64,000 bases of DNA from NCBI RefSeq assembly GCF_900116905.1, contig NZ_FPCG01000007.1, positions 1-64,000 on the forward strand, written 5' to 3'. Position 1 is the first letter of the stretch; each line of letters begins with the position of its first letter. This DNA is from Micrococcus terreus. GTDB taxonomy: Bacteria > Actinomycetota > Actinomycetes > Actinomycetales > Micrococcaceae. A program made the translations under genes and the position numbers. Below are positions 52,828 to 62,637 of this stretch, one piece after another. Under the pieces are notes generated by a model that was given only the letters and a program-made list of their open reading frames with translations, ran no database searches and was not told where the DNA came from.

Positions 52828-53325
52828 ATGCGCATCTGGAGCCTGCACCCGTCCCTGTTGGACCAGAAGGGTCTGGTGGCGTGCTGGCGGGAGACCCTGC
52901 TGGCCCAGAAGGTGCTGCAGGGCCGGACCTCCGGGTACCGGAACCACCCACAGCTGGAGCGGTTCCGCGCGCATCCGGATCCGCTGGCGGCGATCGGCTC
53001 CTACCTCTCCGGGGTGGCCGACGAGGCCGATGCCCGCGGGTACCGCTTCAATCGGGACCTGATCGTGTGCCCGCCTCAGCAGTCGTCAGGGACCGACGAC
53101 GGCCCCGCGCCGATCGCTGTCACCACCGGTCAGCTGGACCTGGAGTTCCGCCACCTGCTGGCCAAGCTCGAAGTCCGCGATCCGGACCGCCATGCCCGCC
53201 TGAGGAAGGCACCTGCCGGTGCGACGTCGTCGGGAAGGCCTGGCCCTGAAGGCACCCTGTGCGCCCATCCGCTGTTCACCGTGGCTCCCGGCCCCGTGGA
53301 GAGCTGGGAGCGGAACGAAGGCTGA
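52828..53325 (+). CDS. Pyrimidine dimer DNA glycosylase (PF03013-type)
   Basis: A 165-aa protein of the T4 endonuclease V-related family in actinobacteria. Typical sequence: MRIWSLHPSLLDQKGLVACW then RETLLAQKVLQGRTSGYRNH and PQLERFRAHPDPLAAIGSYL, with RGYRFNRDLI. Such proteins excise UV pyrimidine dimers (some members are annotated only as DUF). The C-terminal 30 residues are more variable. It is monocistronic, leaderless, and converges on carD across a strong hairpin. Confidence 0.82.
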   Translation: MRIWSLHPSLLDQKGLVACWRETLLAQKVLQGRTSGYRNHPQLERFRAHPDPLAAIGSYLSGVADEADARGYRFNRDLIVCPPQQSSGTDDGPAPIAVTTGQLDLEFRHLLAKLEVRDPDRHARLRKAPAGATSSGRPGPEGTLCAHPLFTVAPGPVESWERNEG

Positions 53326-53334
53326 GCACACAGC

Positions 53335-53373
53335 ACGGGGCGGGACCGACCGTGATGGTCCGTCCCGCCCCGT
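53335..53373. terminator. Bidirectional terminator hairpin
   Basis: ACGGGGCGGGAC (53335-53346) and GTCCCGCCCCGT (53362-53373) form a 12-bp stem; GACC/GGTC extends pairing inside the loop. Located between the convergent glycosylase and carD genes. Confidence 0.65.
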
Positions 53374-53412
53374 ATTGCGGTGCTGCTGTCCGCTCGGTGA
53401 GGAGCTCCCGGA

Positions 53413-53949
53413 TCAGACCAGGGCGGCGTCCTCGTTCTCCTCGCTGAAGCCGAACTCGGTCAACGGGGTGCCGGTGGCGACCAGCTCCAGGATCTCGGTG
53501 GCGCGGTCCTGGTCGACTTCCAGGGCCAGCGCGACCTCGGCGACCAGCGGGGACTGGGCGTCGCGGAACAGGTCCTTCTCGGCCATGGACAGGCCCTTGG
53601 AGTCGCGGCGGCGGCCCAGGTCACGGACCACCTCGGCCACGCGCTCCAGCTCACCGGTGGCGATCTTCTCCTGGTTGGCCTTCATCCGGCGGGACCACTG
53701 CTGCTCCTCGGAGGTGGTGGGCTCCTGGATGATCTCCAGCAGGCGGCGCAGTCGGACGCGGTCGCAGACCTCGCGCACGCCGACCTCCTCCGCCTTGGAC
53801 TCCGGAATGGAGATCGTCAGATCCTGATGATGGATCTGGAGCGTGATGTAGGCCACGTCATCCCCCTTGACCTTGCGCACCTTGCGGTCGGCGATGGTCG
53901 CCGGACCGTGGTGGGGGTGGACAACGAGCTGGCCTGGAGTGAACTGCAT
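53413..53949 (-). CDS. carD: CarD-family RNA polymerase-binding regulator
   Basis: A 178-aa protein resembling the essential mycobacterial CarD that stabilises RNA polymerase open complexes. N-terminal Tudor-like RID domain: FTPGQLVVHPHHGPATIADR and DDVAYITLQIHH. The helical C-terminal DNA-binding domain includes WSRRMKANQEKIATGE, the VAEVVRDLGRRRDSKGLSMA segment and AEKDLFRDAQ. The sequence is full-length. RBS AGGAAGG gives the start. Transcribed from a 301-bp upstream gap without other genes. Confidence 0.95.
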   Translation of the reverse strand: MQFTPGQLVVHPHHGPATIADRKVRKVKGDDVAYITLQIHHQDLTISIPESKAEEVGVREVCDRVRLRRLLEIIQEPTTSEEQQWSRRMKANQEKIATGELERVAEVVRDLGRRRDSKGLSMAEKDLFRDAQSPLVAEVALALEVDQDRATEILELVATGTPLTEFGFSEENEDAALV

Positions 53950-54250
53950 GAATCTGGACCTTCCTGACGACGGGCACCACCCTCGACGACACCGGGCCCG
54001 GCGGGGCGCTCACGCACTCCCCCACTGGTTCGGGGACAGTCATCCCGAGACAGCTGCCCGTGTCAGCAGTCTCAGGCACGCTGTGACCGGTCAGCCCCGT
54101 CATGAGGCGGTGGCGACCATGCGATCTCAGCGAGTTGGCTCACACCATTTTCTCACACGTTGCTCAGATGGTTCGCTCTGAGTGGATTCGCATGTAGGCT
54201 TCGCCCCCTTGACAACGGCGGGAACATCCTCCCCGACGGCGCCACGCCCC
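53950..54250. other. Intergenic region upstream of carD
   Basis: No gene found in this 301-bp gap. It must hold the carD promoter: a GAGAAAAT -10-like element is visible on the minus strand near 54150. CTCAGA-N8-TCTGAG (54163-54182) is a possible regulator site near it. Confidence 0.4.
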
Positions 54251-55741
54251 TCATCCGGGCAGGTCACCTTGCAGATCGACCTGGTCCTGGGCCTGCAGGA
54301 ACTCGAAGACCTCCACCTCGTCCACCCCGGGGAAGGCCCCGGAGGGCATGGCCGCCAGCAGGTGGGCGTTGGCGCGGGCGGCCGGCCAGGCATGGCCTCC
54401 CCAGGCGGCCTCCAGTTCGGCGTTGGGCTGACGGCAGCAACTGGGGTCAGGGCACCGGGAGATCGAGCGGGAGGTGGTCTCCTTGCCCCGGAACCAGCGC
54501 GCGGAGTCGAAGGGCACGCCGATGGAGAGCGAGTAGAACCCGGAGGAGTGCCCCTCCACCACGGCGGTGCACCAGAACGTCCCGGCGGGGGTGTCGGTGT
54601 ACTGGTTGAAGGCGCGGAAGCCGTCGCCGACGTCGAAGACCTCACGGGAGGTCCAGTAGCGGCAGACCTGCTGCCCCTCGATCGCCCCGGTGTGGTCGGC
54701 GGGGAAGGAGACGCCGTCGTTCTCGTAGGCCTTGTGGATGACCCCGGACTCGTGCACCTTCTGGAAGTGGCAGGTGATGCCCAGGTGCTCGGTGGCCAGG
54801 TTGGTGAAGCGGTGCGCGGCTGACTCATAGGAGACCCCGAACGCATCGCGGATGTCCTCGATCGCCAGATCCCGCTCGGCCTTGGCGCTCTTGAGAAACT
54901 TCACGGTCTCCTTCTGCGGCATCATCAGGGCCGCCGCGAAGTAGTTGGTGTAGACCCGCTGGCGCAGGAAGTCCGAATAGTCCGTGGGCTCACCGTGGCC
55001 CAGCACATAGGAGCCGATGGCCCCCAGCAGGACCGACCGGGCGTCATGGTCCGGGTGCCGAGACCGAGCCAGGTAGAACCGGCGGTTCTTCAGGTCGGTC
55101 ACCGAACGGGTGGAGTGGGGCAGATCGGAGACGAAGCGCACGCTGAAGCCCAGATGTTCAGCCAGGCCGGCCGCCGCACGGTGGCTCAACGGTCCGCCGG
55201 AGTGGCCCACGGCGTCCAGCAGCTCCTGCGCACGGCGCTCCAGCTCGGGGTAGTGGTTGTCCCGCTCCTTCATCTCCTGACGCAGCTCGGCGTTGGCACG
55301 GCGGGCCTCCTCCGGCGTGGCCGCCTGCTCCTCCAGACGACGGCGCAGCTCCCCTTCCAGCCCTGCGATCACCTCCAGCACCTCGGTGGGGGTGCGCGGG
55401 GTGATCTTGATCTGGGGCAGGCCCAGGGTGGCGTAGTGGGCACCGCGTTGGGCCTTCTCCACCGCGATCTCCAGGGCGGCTCGGCGGCTGGGCGCCTCCG
55501 CGGAGAGCAGGTCCTCCAGCGTGGTTCCCAGGGCGGACGCCAGTCGGGTGAGCAGGCTGATGCGCGGCTCGCGCTTGCCGTTCTCGATCAGGGACAGGTG
55601 GGACGGGGTGGCCTCCACCGCTGCGGCCAGTTGGTCCAGGGTCCGGCCGGTCTGCTTGCGCAGATGCCTCAACCGCCGGCCCAGCACCACGGGATCCAGT
55701 GCGGGGACGGTCTCGGGGCCTGCCGAGGTTCGATCTGCCAT
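54251..55741 (-). CDS. ramB: RamB-like regulator of acetate/glyoxylate metabolism
   Basis: A 496-aa actinobacterial regulator. XRE-type HTH near residues 20-70 (LRKQTGRTLDQLAAAVEATP, HLSLIENGKREPRISLL). An ImmA/IrrE-like middle domain and a C-terminal domain follow; the C-terminal domain holds SRCPDPSCCRQPNAE, a Cys cluster typical of RamB. In Corynebacterium and Mycobacterium RamB controls aceA/aceB and acetate activation. Here aceA starts 8 kb away (63732). TAGCAT lies 6 nt before the ATG, indicating a leaderless mRNA. Divergent from the thioesterase gene. Confidence 0.9.
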   Translation of the reverse strand: MADRTSAGPETVPALDPVVLGRRLRHLRKQTGRTLDQLAAAVEATPSHLSLIENGKREPRISLLTRLASALGTTLEDLLSAEAPSRRAALEIAVEKAQRGAHYATLGLPQIKITPRTPTEVLEVIAGLEGELRRRLEEQAATPEEARRANAELRQEMKERDNHYPELERRAQELLDAVGHSGGPLSHRAAAGLAEHLGFSVRFVSDLPHSTRSVTDLKNRRFYLARSRHPDHDARSVLLGAIGSYVLGHGEPTDYSDFLRQRVYTNYFAAALMMPQKETVKFLKSAKAERDLAIEDIRDAFGVSYESAAHRFTNLATEHLGITCHFQKVHESGVIHKAYENDGVSFPADHTGAIEGQQVCRYWTSREVFDVGDGFRAFNQYTDTPAGTFWCTAVVEGHSSGFYSLSIGVPFDSARWFRGKETTSRSISRCPDPSCCRQPNAELEAAWGGHAWPAARANAHLLAAMPSGAFPGVDEVEVFEFLQAQDQVDLQGDLPG

Positions 55742-55747
55742 GCACGC

Positions 55748-55753
55748 ATGCTA
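55748..55753 (-). promoter_or_regulatory. -10 box of a leaderless promoter (ramB)
   Basis: TAGCAT on the minus strand, 6 nt upstream of the ATG at 55741. Confidence 0.55.
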
Positions 55754-55817
55754 GTCAAGAACGTCGGGATTTTCGCCCGCACTGCCGTTCTGCTCTCCGG
55801 GCAGCCAGAAGGGGCGG

Positions 55818-55823
55818 TAGATT
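55818..55823 (+). promoter_or_regulatory. -10 box of a leaderless promoter (thioesterase)
   Basis: TAGATT, 6 nt upstream of the GTG at 55830. Confidence 0.5.
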
Positions 55824-55829
55824 GCTGCG

Positions 55830-56729
55830 GTGACCTCTGCTGACGATGCCTTCCATGATCGCCCTGCACCCGGCGCCCGCGGTCCGCTCGGACACGTTCT
55901 GGGCCGAACGGAACGGCTCCTGCGGGTCCGGCTGTTCCGCGATCCGCTCGACGGCGTCCAGGGCGCACGCACCGGCCTGATGACCACCGGGCCCTGGGTG
56001 CTGGACCCGGACGGACGTCCCACCGGTGCCGCTGCCTCGGTCATCATGGACAACACCCTGGCCACGTCCCTGCACGCCGCAGAACCGGCCCTGCAGTGGC
56101 TGGTCACCACCGAGCTGCAGCTGAACGTCCTGCGTCCGCTCCCCCAGGACGGTGCCCAACTCGAAGCTTGGACCCGCACGCGGGTGGCCGACCACGGCGG
56201 CGGGCTGGCCACCGGGACCCTGATGGGCACGGACGGCACCGAGTACGTCCAGGCCTCGGGCTGGTTCCAGTCGGTCGGTGAGAGCCCGGCACAGGCCCTG
56301 CGCGACTTCGAGCAGGCGGCTCAGTTGCCGCTGGGACCGGAGACCGAGTCACCGCTCGGGATGCTGCTCGGCCTGGACTCCGACTCTCTGACTCCCCCGG
56401 GCGCGGACCGCCCCGCTGTCACCGATCAGTTCCAGGACGGACTGCGGTTCCAGGAGCTGCCGCAGCTGCGCAATCCCCACGGGGCGGTGCACGGCGGGGC
56501 GATGACAGCCATGGCCGCCCTGGCGGCGCAACAGGCCATGCCGGACCGGCTGGACTTCGACCTGCAGTCCCTGCGGGTGGTGTTCCTGCGCCCCGCCGGT
56601 GGCCCCATCACGGCCCGGACTCGCGTCCGGCACGCGGGCCGGTCGCTGCGCGTGGTGGAGGTCGAACTGATCGGAGTGGCCGGCAAGCCGTTCATCCACA
56701 CCGAATCGGTCTTCCGCACCACCCGTTGA
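55830..56729 (+). CDS. Double-hotdog acyl-CoA thioesterase-like protein
   Basis: A 299-aa protein with two hotdog-fold halves. The first half has VIMDNTLATSLHAAEPALQW with the helix of a PaaI-like domain. The second half has NPHGAVHGGAMTAMAALAAQ, the HGG motif of PaaI thioesterases, followed by the beta-strands TARTRVRHAGRSLRVVEVEL. It probably hydrolyses acyl-CoA thioesters. The gene is divergent from ramB and converges on the enoyl-CoA hydratase genes, fitting fatty acid/acyl-CoA metabolism. GTG start backed by a -10 box. Confidence 0.8.
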   Translation: MTSADDAFHDRPAPGARGPLGHVLGRTERLLRVRLFRDPLDGVQGARTGLMTTGPWVLDPDGRPTGAAASVIMDNTLATSLHAAEPALQWLVTTELQLNVLRPLPQDGAQLEAWTRTRVADHGGGLATGTLMGTDGTEYVQASGWFQSVGESPAQALRDFEQAAQLPLGPETESPLGMLLGLDSDSLTPPGADRPAVTDQFQDGLRFQELPQLRNPHGAVHGGAMTAMAALAAQQAMPDRLDFDLQSLRVVFLRPAGGPITARTRVRHAGRSLRVVEVELIGVAGKPFIHTESVFRTTR

Positions 56730-56747
56730 CGGGGCGCCCCCGACGGC

Positions 56748-57560
56748 TCAGCGGTGGGTGAAGTCCGCCTCGCGCTTCTCCACGAAGGCCGCCATGCCCT
56801 CGCGCCGGTCCTCCAGGGCGAAGCAGGCGAAGTTCAGGCGGCGCTCCAGGCGGACACCCTCGGCCAGGGAAGACTCGTAAGCGGCGTCCACGACTTCCTT
56901 GGCGAGCATGGCGACCGGCCGGGACATGGAGGCGATGGCGGTGGCCATCTCCAGGGCCGTCTGCTGCAGCTCGGCCAGGGGCACCACGCGTGCCACCAGT
57001 CCGCTGCGCTCGGCCTCCTCAGCCTTCATGGTCCGGCCGGTCAGCACCATCTCCATGGCCTTGGACTTGCCGATGGCGCGGGTCAGGCGCTGAGAGCCGC
57101 CCATGCCGGGGATCAGGCCCAGCTTGATCTCGGGCTGGCCGAAGGAGGCGTTGTCCGCGGCGAGGATGATGTCGCACATCATCGCCAGCTCGCAGCCGCC
57201 GCCCAGGGCGTGCCCGGACACCGCGGCGATCACCGGGATGCGCGTGGCGGCGAAGCGGTCCCAGAGGCCGAACAGGTCCTCTGCGTAGACCTGGGCGAAG
57301 TCCTTGGAGGCCATCTCCTTGATGTCCGCTCCGGCGGCGAAGGCCTTGTCCGAACCGGTGAGGATGATCGCCCCGATGTTCTCGTCGGCGTCGAAGGCGG
57401 CCGCAGCCTGGACCACCTCGCGGCAGAGCTGGCTGTTCAGGGCGTTCAGCGCCTTCGGACGGTCCAGCTGGATGATGCCCACCCGGCCCTCGGTGCGGAC
57501 CTGGATGGTCTCGTAGCCGGTGTCGCTGCTGGTCTCGCCGTGCGTCTGCTGATCGGTCAT
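56748..57560 (-). CDS. Enoyl-CoA hydratase (crotonase family)
   Basis: A 270-aa hydratase that adds water to trans-2-enoyl-CoA. Oxyanion hole segments: [16 protein letters not shown] and [20 protein letters not shown]; catalytic Glu region [20 protein letters not shown]. The C-terminal helix ends with [18 protein letters not shown] at 57560 has an AGGAG site. It follows the HIBCH-like gene with a 73-bp gap and is probably cotranscribed, suggesting branched-chain amino acid (valine) or beta-oxidation use. Confidence 0.92.
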   Translation of the reverse strand: MTDQQTHGETSSDTGYETIQVRTEGRVGIIQLDRPKALNALNSQLCREVVQAAAAFDADENIGAIILTGSDKAFAAGADIKEMASKDFAQVYAEDLFGLWDRFAATRIPVIAAVSGHALGGGCELAMMCDIILAADNASFGQPEIKLGLIPGMGGSQRLTRAIGKSKAMEMVLTGRTMKAEEAERSGLVARVVPLAELQQTALEMATAIASMSRPVAMLAKEVVDAAYESSLAEGVRLERRLNFACFALEDRREGMAAFVEKREADFTHR

Positions 57561-57633
57561 GCGGAAGGCTCCTGCGTCGTCGTCGTGGTGTGTCTGTGTG
57601 GTCCGGTCTTGCTGGTGCTGGTCAGGGCGCTGT

Positions 57634-58674
57634 TCAGGCACGCAGCCCGAGGTCTCCCCCGGCAGGCTCGGCGAAGTAGGAGTCCACCGTCTCGGCGGAG
57701 ACCTCCTCCAAGGTGGCGGGGCTCCACTGCGGGTTCCGGTCCTTGTCCACCAGCTGGGCGCGAATGCCCTCGGGCATGTCCTGCCCGCGCATCATGTGGT
57801 GGGTGAGGCGGTACTCCACGTTCAGCGCCTCCTGCAGTGAGCGCAGGCCCCGGGCGCGACGGATGGCGGCCAGGGTGACCTTCACCGAGGTGGGGGACTT
57901 GGACAGGATGGTCTCGGCGGCCTTCTGGGCGGCGGGATCCTCGTGGTCCTGCAGGGCTGCGACGATCTTCTCGGCCGTGTCCTGCGCATAGGCGGAGTCG
58001 ATCCAGGGGCGGTGCTCCCACAGCTCGGAGGGCGGTGCCTGCTCAGCCACGGCGACGATCGCCTCGTCCGCCGGGGTGGTCTCCAGCGCCTGAGCCAGCT
58101 CGTCCAGGCGGTCCGAGGGGACGTAGTGGTCGGCCAGGCCCAGCGCGCAGGCGTCCGCCCCGGAGATGTGCTCGCCGGTCAGGCCCAGGTGCAGGCCGAA
58201 CTGCGAGGGCGTGTGAGAGAGCAGCCAGGTGCCGCCCACATCCGGGAAGAACCCGATCCCGGTCTCCGGCATGCCCATCCGGGTCCGCTCGGTGACGATC
58301 CGGTGGGAGCCGTGCGCCGAGACGCCCACGCCGCCGCCGAGCACCAGTCCGTCCATGAACGCCACGTAGGGCTTGGGGAACTGCGAGATCAGCGAGTTCA
58401 TGGTGTACTCCGTGCCGAAGAACTCGTCAGCCTCCTCCGGGCGGCCCTCCAGAGCCGAGGTGCGCACCGAGAGGACATCGCCCCCGGCGCACAGGCCACG
58501 CTCCCCCGCACCGCTGACCAGCACGGTCTGGACGGAGTGGTCGTCCTTCCAGGCCTCGAGCCGGTCCTTGATCTCTTCGACCATCTGCCGGGTCAGCGCG
58601 TTCAGGGCGCGGGGCCGGTTCAGGATCAGGTGGCCCAGACGGCCCTGCTGACGGACGATGATCTCCTCGGTCAC
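57634..58674 (-). CDS. 3-hydroxyisobutyryl-CoA hydrolase (HIBCH-like)
   Basis: A 346-aa crotonase-fold protein of the HIBYL-CoA hydrolase group, an enzyme of valine degradation. Features: [75 protein letters not shown], and the C-terminal domain [20 protein letters not shown] then [20 protein letters not shown] and [13 protein letters not shown], specific to HIBCH. GTG start with AAGGAGT. Followed by the enoyl-CoA hydratase gene. Confidence 0.9.
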   Translation of the reverse strand: MTEEIIVRQQGRLGHLILNRPRALNALTRQMVEEIKDRLEAWKDDHSVQTVLVSGAGERGLCAGGDVLSVRTSALEGRPEEADEFFGTEYTMNSLISQFPKPYVAFMDGLVLGGGVGVSAHGSHRIVTERTRMGMPETGIGFFPDVGGTWLLSHTPSQFGLHLGLTGEHISGADACALGLADHYVPSDRLDELAQALETTPADEAIVAVAEQAPPSELWEHRPWIDSAYAQDTAEKIVAALQDHEDPAAQKAAETILSKSPTSVKVTLAAIRRARGLRSLQEALNVEYRLTHHMMRGQDMPEGIRAQLVDKDRNPQWSPATLEEVSAETVDSYFAEPAGGDLGLRA

Positions 58675-58733
58675 GGCATGACTCCTTCACCGGGTTCGGG
58701 ACAGGGGTGGCGAGACGGGGTGTGGTGCGCGTC

Positions 58734-60569
58734 TCAGTTCTTGGTCACAGTACCGGTCTTCTGTGCCAGGGGTGCGGTGAAGACCGGGCGGGTGAGGAAC
58801 CAGGCGGCGGCGATCACGGCCACTGAGCCCAGGAAGATGATCAGTCCCCACCAGTCGGTGACGTCCCGGGAGGTGTACATGTGGTTCAGGTTGCGCAGGG
58901 CACCGGTGAAGAAGACCAGGAACACGTGCACCAGGGTGAACCCCACGAAGTAGAGCATCACCGGGAAGTGCAGGGCCCGGGCGGCCTCAATGGGGAAGAC
59001 CCGGTTCAGCCCGGTGGCCTTCTGCGGCCACCACGTGGACATCCGCAGCCCAGTGAGGATGGCCAGCGGGGCGGCGATGTACACGGTGATGAAGTAGGCC
59101 ATCACCTGCAGGGCGTTGTAGTGGATCCACCCGTTCTCGGTGGGCCAGTCCAGGGAGGCGTACTGGATGGCCACCGAACCTATGTGCGGGAAGATCTCCC
59201 AACTGGTGGGCACGATCCGCGCCCAATGCCCGGTGATCGCCAGCAGCACGATGAACACCGCACCATTGGCCACCCAGGCCACATCCAGCACCTGGTGCAG
59301 CCACTGGGAGAGCGAGACCTTCTTGACCGTGTTGCCCTTCGGGGAGAAGAACCCGCCCTGCTTGGGCTTCCAGTACCCCGGAGGACGCTTCTCCATCCGC
59401 ACCTGCAAACCCGTCCGGACGATCAGCACGATGAAGAACATGTTCAAGAAGTGCTGCCAGCCCAACCAGGCCGGGATCCCCTCCGGCGTGCCCTGCGGCT
59501 GCGGGGCATGCCCGTCATAGGTGGCGATGAACTCCTGCACCCCCGGCATGGTCCTGGCCCACCGGGCCAACAGCACCATCACCAGAGCGGCCAGCACCGC
59601 AACGCCCACCCCGACGACGGCCCGCTTCCACAGCGGCCACGGCACCTTCTCCTCAGGCTCGGTCTCAACGCCACCAGCGGCGGCAACCGGCTTCTGGACG
59701 GCGGCAGCGGCCGGCTTCGGCGCGGCCGGGGCCTGCTCCTGTTCCTGCTCCGAGGGGCTCGGCACAGCAACCGGGGCCGATGAGGCGGTGTCGGCCGAGC
59801 CCGCAGCAGCGGCCGGGGCGGAGGCCTGCGCGGCTGAGGGGGCAGCAGGTGCCCCCATCCGCCGGGGCTGTCCGCCCATCCGCTGCTTCGCCGGCGCCGG
59901 GGCAGCCTGGTCGCTGGCCGGGGCCGCAGCGGGGCTGGACTGCTCGGCGGCCGAAGTGGAGTCCATCGCCGCCGGCGGCACGGACTGAGCTGCGGGCGCG
60001 GTGGTCTGCGCTGTCGCCGCGGTAGCCGGTGCCTGCTGTGTGCGCAGGGGCGTGTACCCGGCCATGCGCTGTTTCTGCACCGCAGGAGCGGACGGTGCCG
60101 CCTGGGCAGGAGCCGGTGGGGCCTGCGTTGCAACCGGAGCAGGGTCCGAGGACGCCTCCTGCCTGGCTGCTGTGCCCTCGGTGGCGGCCTGTACCGCAGG
60201 GGCGGTGGTGGTCGACTGTTCGGCGGCCGGCGCCGGCGCCGCTGCGGCGGTGCCCGGGGTGCTCGGGGCGCTGGTGCCACCGCGCAGCGGGGTGTACCCG
60301 GCCATGCGCTGCTTCTGCACGGGGGCGGCCGGGGCTGCCGCTGCGGCCGGGGCGGTCTCCGCTGTTGTCGAGGACTCCACCGGCGCCGCAGAGTCCATCG
60401 TGGTCTCCACGGGCGCTGACGCCGTAGCCGAGCCCTCCTGCGGGAGGTGTGTGGCCGTCGTCGGGACCTGCTGGGGGCGGGCCTGGTGGGCCAGGGTGTC
60501 CGACTCCTGTTCAGGGGCCTGGGGCGCGCCCCGCAACGGCGTGTAGCCCGCCATGCGCTGCTTGGCCAT
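58734..60569 (-). CDS. Cytochrome b-like membrane protein with repeated N-terminal peptide
   Basis: A 611-aa protein of two parts. Residues 1-310 are Ala/Pro/Thr-rich and probably disordered, but carry [12 protein letters not shown] at 3-14 and 86-97, nearly the same at 166-177, and a degenerate copy ([12 protein letters not shown]) at 228-239. Residues 313-600 are a six-helix membrane domain resembling cytochrome b561/formate-dehydrogenase-gamma-type proteins, with His in helices and loops (H373, H425, H448, H534, H548) as candidate haem ligands. It lies 53 bp after etfA, so it is probably the membrane partner of ETF. Function is inference. Confidence 0.75.
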   Translation of the reverse strand: MAKQRMAGYTPLRGAPQAPEQESDTLAHQARPQQVPTTATHLPQEGSATASAPVETTMDSAAPVESSTTAETAPAAAAAPAAPVQKQRMAGYTPLRGGTSAPSTPGTAAAAPAPAAEQSTTTAPAVQAATEGTAARQEASSDPAPVATQAPPAPAQAAPSAPAVQKQRMAGYTPLRTQQAPATAATAQTTAPAAQSVPPAAMDSTSAAEQSSPAAAPASDQAAPAPAKQRMGGQPRRMGAPAAPSAAQASAPAAAAGSADTASSAPVAVPSPSEQEQEQAPAAPKPAAAAVQKPVAAAGGVETEPEEKVPWPLWKRAVVGVGVAVLAALVMVLLARWARTMPGVQEFIATYDGHAPQPQGTPEGIPAWLGWQHFLNMFFIVLIVRTGLQVRMEKRPPGYWKPKQGGFFSPKGNTVKKVSLSQWLHQVLDVAWVANGAVFIVLLAITGHWARIVPTSWEIFPHIGSVAIQYASLDWPTENGWIHYNALQVMAYFITVYIAAPLAILTGLRMSTWWPQKATGLNRVFPIEAARALHFPVMLYFVGFTLVHVFLVFFTGALRNLNHMYTSRDVTDWWGLIIFLGSVAVIAAAWFLTRPVFTAPLAQKTGTVTKN

Positions 60570-60622
60570 GTGTTGTCTCCTGATGCTCGTTCAGCGGAAG
60601 GCTGGGCTCGGTGGGGTCTGGA

Positions 60623-61645
60623 TCAGCCGGAGCGGCGGGCCTGGATCTGCTCGATCACAGCCGGGACCACCTCGAAGGCATCCCCGACCACCCCGAAGTC
60701 GGCGATCTCGAAGATCGGGGCGTCCGGGTCCTTGTCGATCGCCACGATCGTCTTGGCCGTCTGCATGCCCGCCCGGTGCTGGATGGCACCGGAGATCCCC
60801 AGGGCCACATACAGGTCCGGGGTCACCGAGACACCGGTCTGACCCACCTGCAGCTCCGGGGCGGCATACCCGGCATCCACCGCGGCACGGGAGGCACCCA
60901 CGGCGGCACCGAGGACATCGGCCAGCTGCTCGGCCAAGCCGAACCCCTCGGCCGAACCCAGGCCGCGACCACCGGAGACCACGGTCTTGGCCCCGCGCAG
61001 CGCCGGACGATCCCCAGCCGGAGCGTGCTCGGAGACCTCACGGATCTGGGCACCGGCGGCACCCTGGGACAGCTCCAGCGTGGCGGTGTGGATCTGCGGG
61101 GCCTGCACCGGCTGGGCACGCTGGGAGATCGAGCCCGGGCGCACGGTGATGATCCGGGGCCCGCCCTCCACGGTGGACTCAGAGGTGAAGTCACCGCCGA
61201 ACACCGAATGCTGGGCAATCACCTCCTCATCGGCCCAGCGCAGTCCCACCGCATCGGCGCAGACCGCACCGTTCACCCGCACCGCCAGACGGCCGGCCAC
61301 CGCGCGGGACTCCGGAGTGTTGGGCACCAGCACCGCCTCCGGAGAGAACTGCCCCACGCCTGCGGCCAGCGCGGCCACCTGCACCGAGCCCAGCTGCGCA
61401 CCGGCCTGCTCGGACTCAGCCACCAGCACCTGGGTGGCACCCAGAGCACCGAGCTGCTCAGCCACACCCTGACCAGCACCCGGAGCGGCCGTCACCACCG
61501 CCACCGGCACTCCCACCAGGGATGCCGCACCCAGCAGTTCAGCGGCCATGCTGGACGGGCGGCCATCAGCCACCGCCTCCACCAACACCAGGATCGGTGC
61601 GGCGCTGGCGGTGCTCTGCCGGTTCTGCTCGTTCTGTTCAGTCAT
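60623..61645 (-). CDS. etfA: Electron transfer flavoprotein alpha subunit
   Basis: A 340-aa FAD-binding ETF subunit accepting electrons from acyl-CoA dehydrogenases. The FAD domain at the C-terminus has [60 protein letters not shown], and [20 protein letters not shown]. Full-length. It is between etfB (upstream, 53 bp gap) and the cytochrome b-like gene (downstream, 53 bp gap), so one operon is likely. Confidence 0.95.
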   Translation of the reverse strand: MTEQNEQNRQSTASAAPILVLVEAVADGRPSSMAAELLGAASLVGVPVAVVTAAPGAGQGVAEQLGALGATQVLVAESEQAGAQLGSVQVAALAAGVGQFSPEAVLVPNTPESRAVAGRLAVRVNGAVCADAVGLRWADEEVIAQHSVFGGDFTSESTVEGGPRIITVRPGSISQRAQPVQAPQIHTATLELSQGAAGAQIREVSEHAPAGDRPALRGAKTVVSGGRGLGSAEGFGLAEQLADVLGAAVGASRAAVDAGYAAPELQVGQTGVSVTPDLYVALGISGAIQHRAGMQTAKTIVAIDKDPDAPIFEIADFGVVGDAFEVVPAVIEQIQARRSG

Positions 61646-61698
61646 CGTCCTACTCCAGTCTTCTCAGGTCGCTCAGATACAGGGGCGCGGCAGTCGGC

Positions 61699-62478
61699 TC
61701 AGACCAGACGCTGGGCGGCCAGGAACTCCACCAGCTGAGCTGCGGCCGTGCCGTCATCAGTCACCTTCGGCCCGGCCTGCTTCTCCGGGCGGGCCTGAGC
61801 CGAGACCATCACCGAACGCACACTGGCCTGCTCCGGACCGGCCTGAATGCCCAGATCCGACAACGACCAGCTCTCCAACGGCTTCTTCTTCGCGGCCATG
61901 ATGTTCTTGAAGTTCGGGAACCGCGGCTCAGCGGCCTTCTCCGTCACGCACGCCACCGCCGGCAGCGGGGCCGCCACGCTCAGCGCACCGGACTCGGCCT
62001 GCACCACACCACTCACCTCAGAGGCGCTGATCTCCACGTGATCCACCGAGGGCAGCACCGGGATCCCCCGCAGCTCCGCGATCATCGCCGGCACCACACC
62101 ACCACGGCCATCCGTGGCCTGATCTCCGGCCAGCACCAGATCCGCACCGATCCGCTCCACCGCCGCGGCCAGCACCTGCGCGGTCTGGACCACATCCGAA
62201 CCAGCCAACACCGGATCAGTCACCAGCACCGCCGAATCCGCCCCCATCGAGAGCATCTTCCGCAACGTCTTGGTCGCATCCTCCGGCCCCATGCTCACCG
62301 CCACCACCTCAGTGTCAGCGTGGGCATCCTTGAACTGCAGAGCCACCTCCATGGTCCGCTCACTGATCTCATCCGGCACCGGCTCCGAGACAGCACGATC
62401 CAACATGCCCGTCTCCAGATCCAGCTTCCGGTCCGACCAGGTGTCCGGAACCTGCTTGGCCAACACGACGATCTTCAC
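61699..62478 (-). CDS. etfB: Electron transfer flavoprotein beta subunit
   Basis: A 259-aa ETF subunit. Starts MKIVVLAKQVPDTWSDRKLD, then AKQVPDT-type ETF beta features: VVAVSMGPEDATKTLRKMLS, SAVLVTDPVLAGSDVVQTAQ, LVLAGDQATDGRGGVVPAM (AMP site), and ACVTEKAAEPRFPNFKNIMA with KKKPLESWSL, the recognition-loop region. GTG start with AAGGACC. First gene of the etfB-etfA-cytochrome b operon. Confidence 0.95.
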   Translation of the reverse strand: MKIVVLAKQVPDTWSDRKLDLETGMLDRAVSEPVPDEISERTMEVALQFKDAHADTEVVAVSMGPEDATKTLRKMLSMGADSAVLVTDPVLAGSDVVQTAQVLAAAVERIGADLVLAGDQATDGRGGVVPAMIAELRGIPVLPSVDHVEISASEVSGVVQAESGALSVAAPLPAVACVTEKAAEPRFPNFKNIMAAKKKPLESWSLSDLGIQAGPEQASVRSVMVSAQARPEKQAGPKVTDDGTAAAQLVEFLAAQRLV

Positions 62479-62637
62479 TCGGGGGTCCTTCCGTGGGCGG
62501 CATGGGGTCAGTGCGTCACTGCATGTCTCTGCCAGTCCACGTTACCCGCGGGTCGGCTCCGGCGTCAGGGGACGCGTGGGTGCGGCTGTGCCGTGGCTGG
62601 CTATCCTCAGGGGAGGCCAGCGATCAAGGAGACAGCA

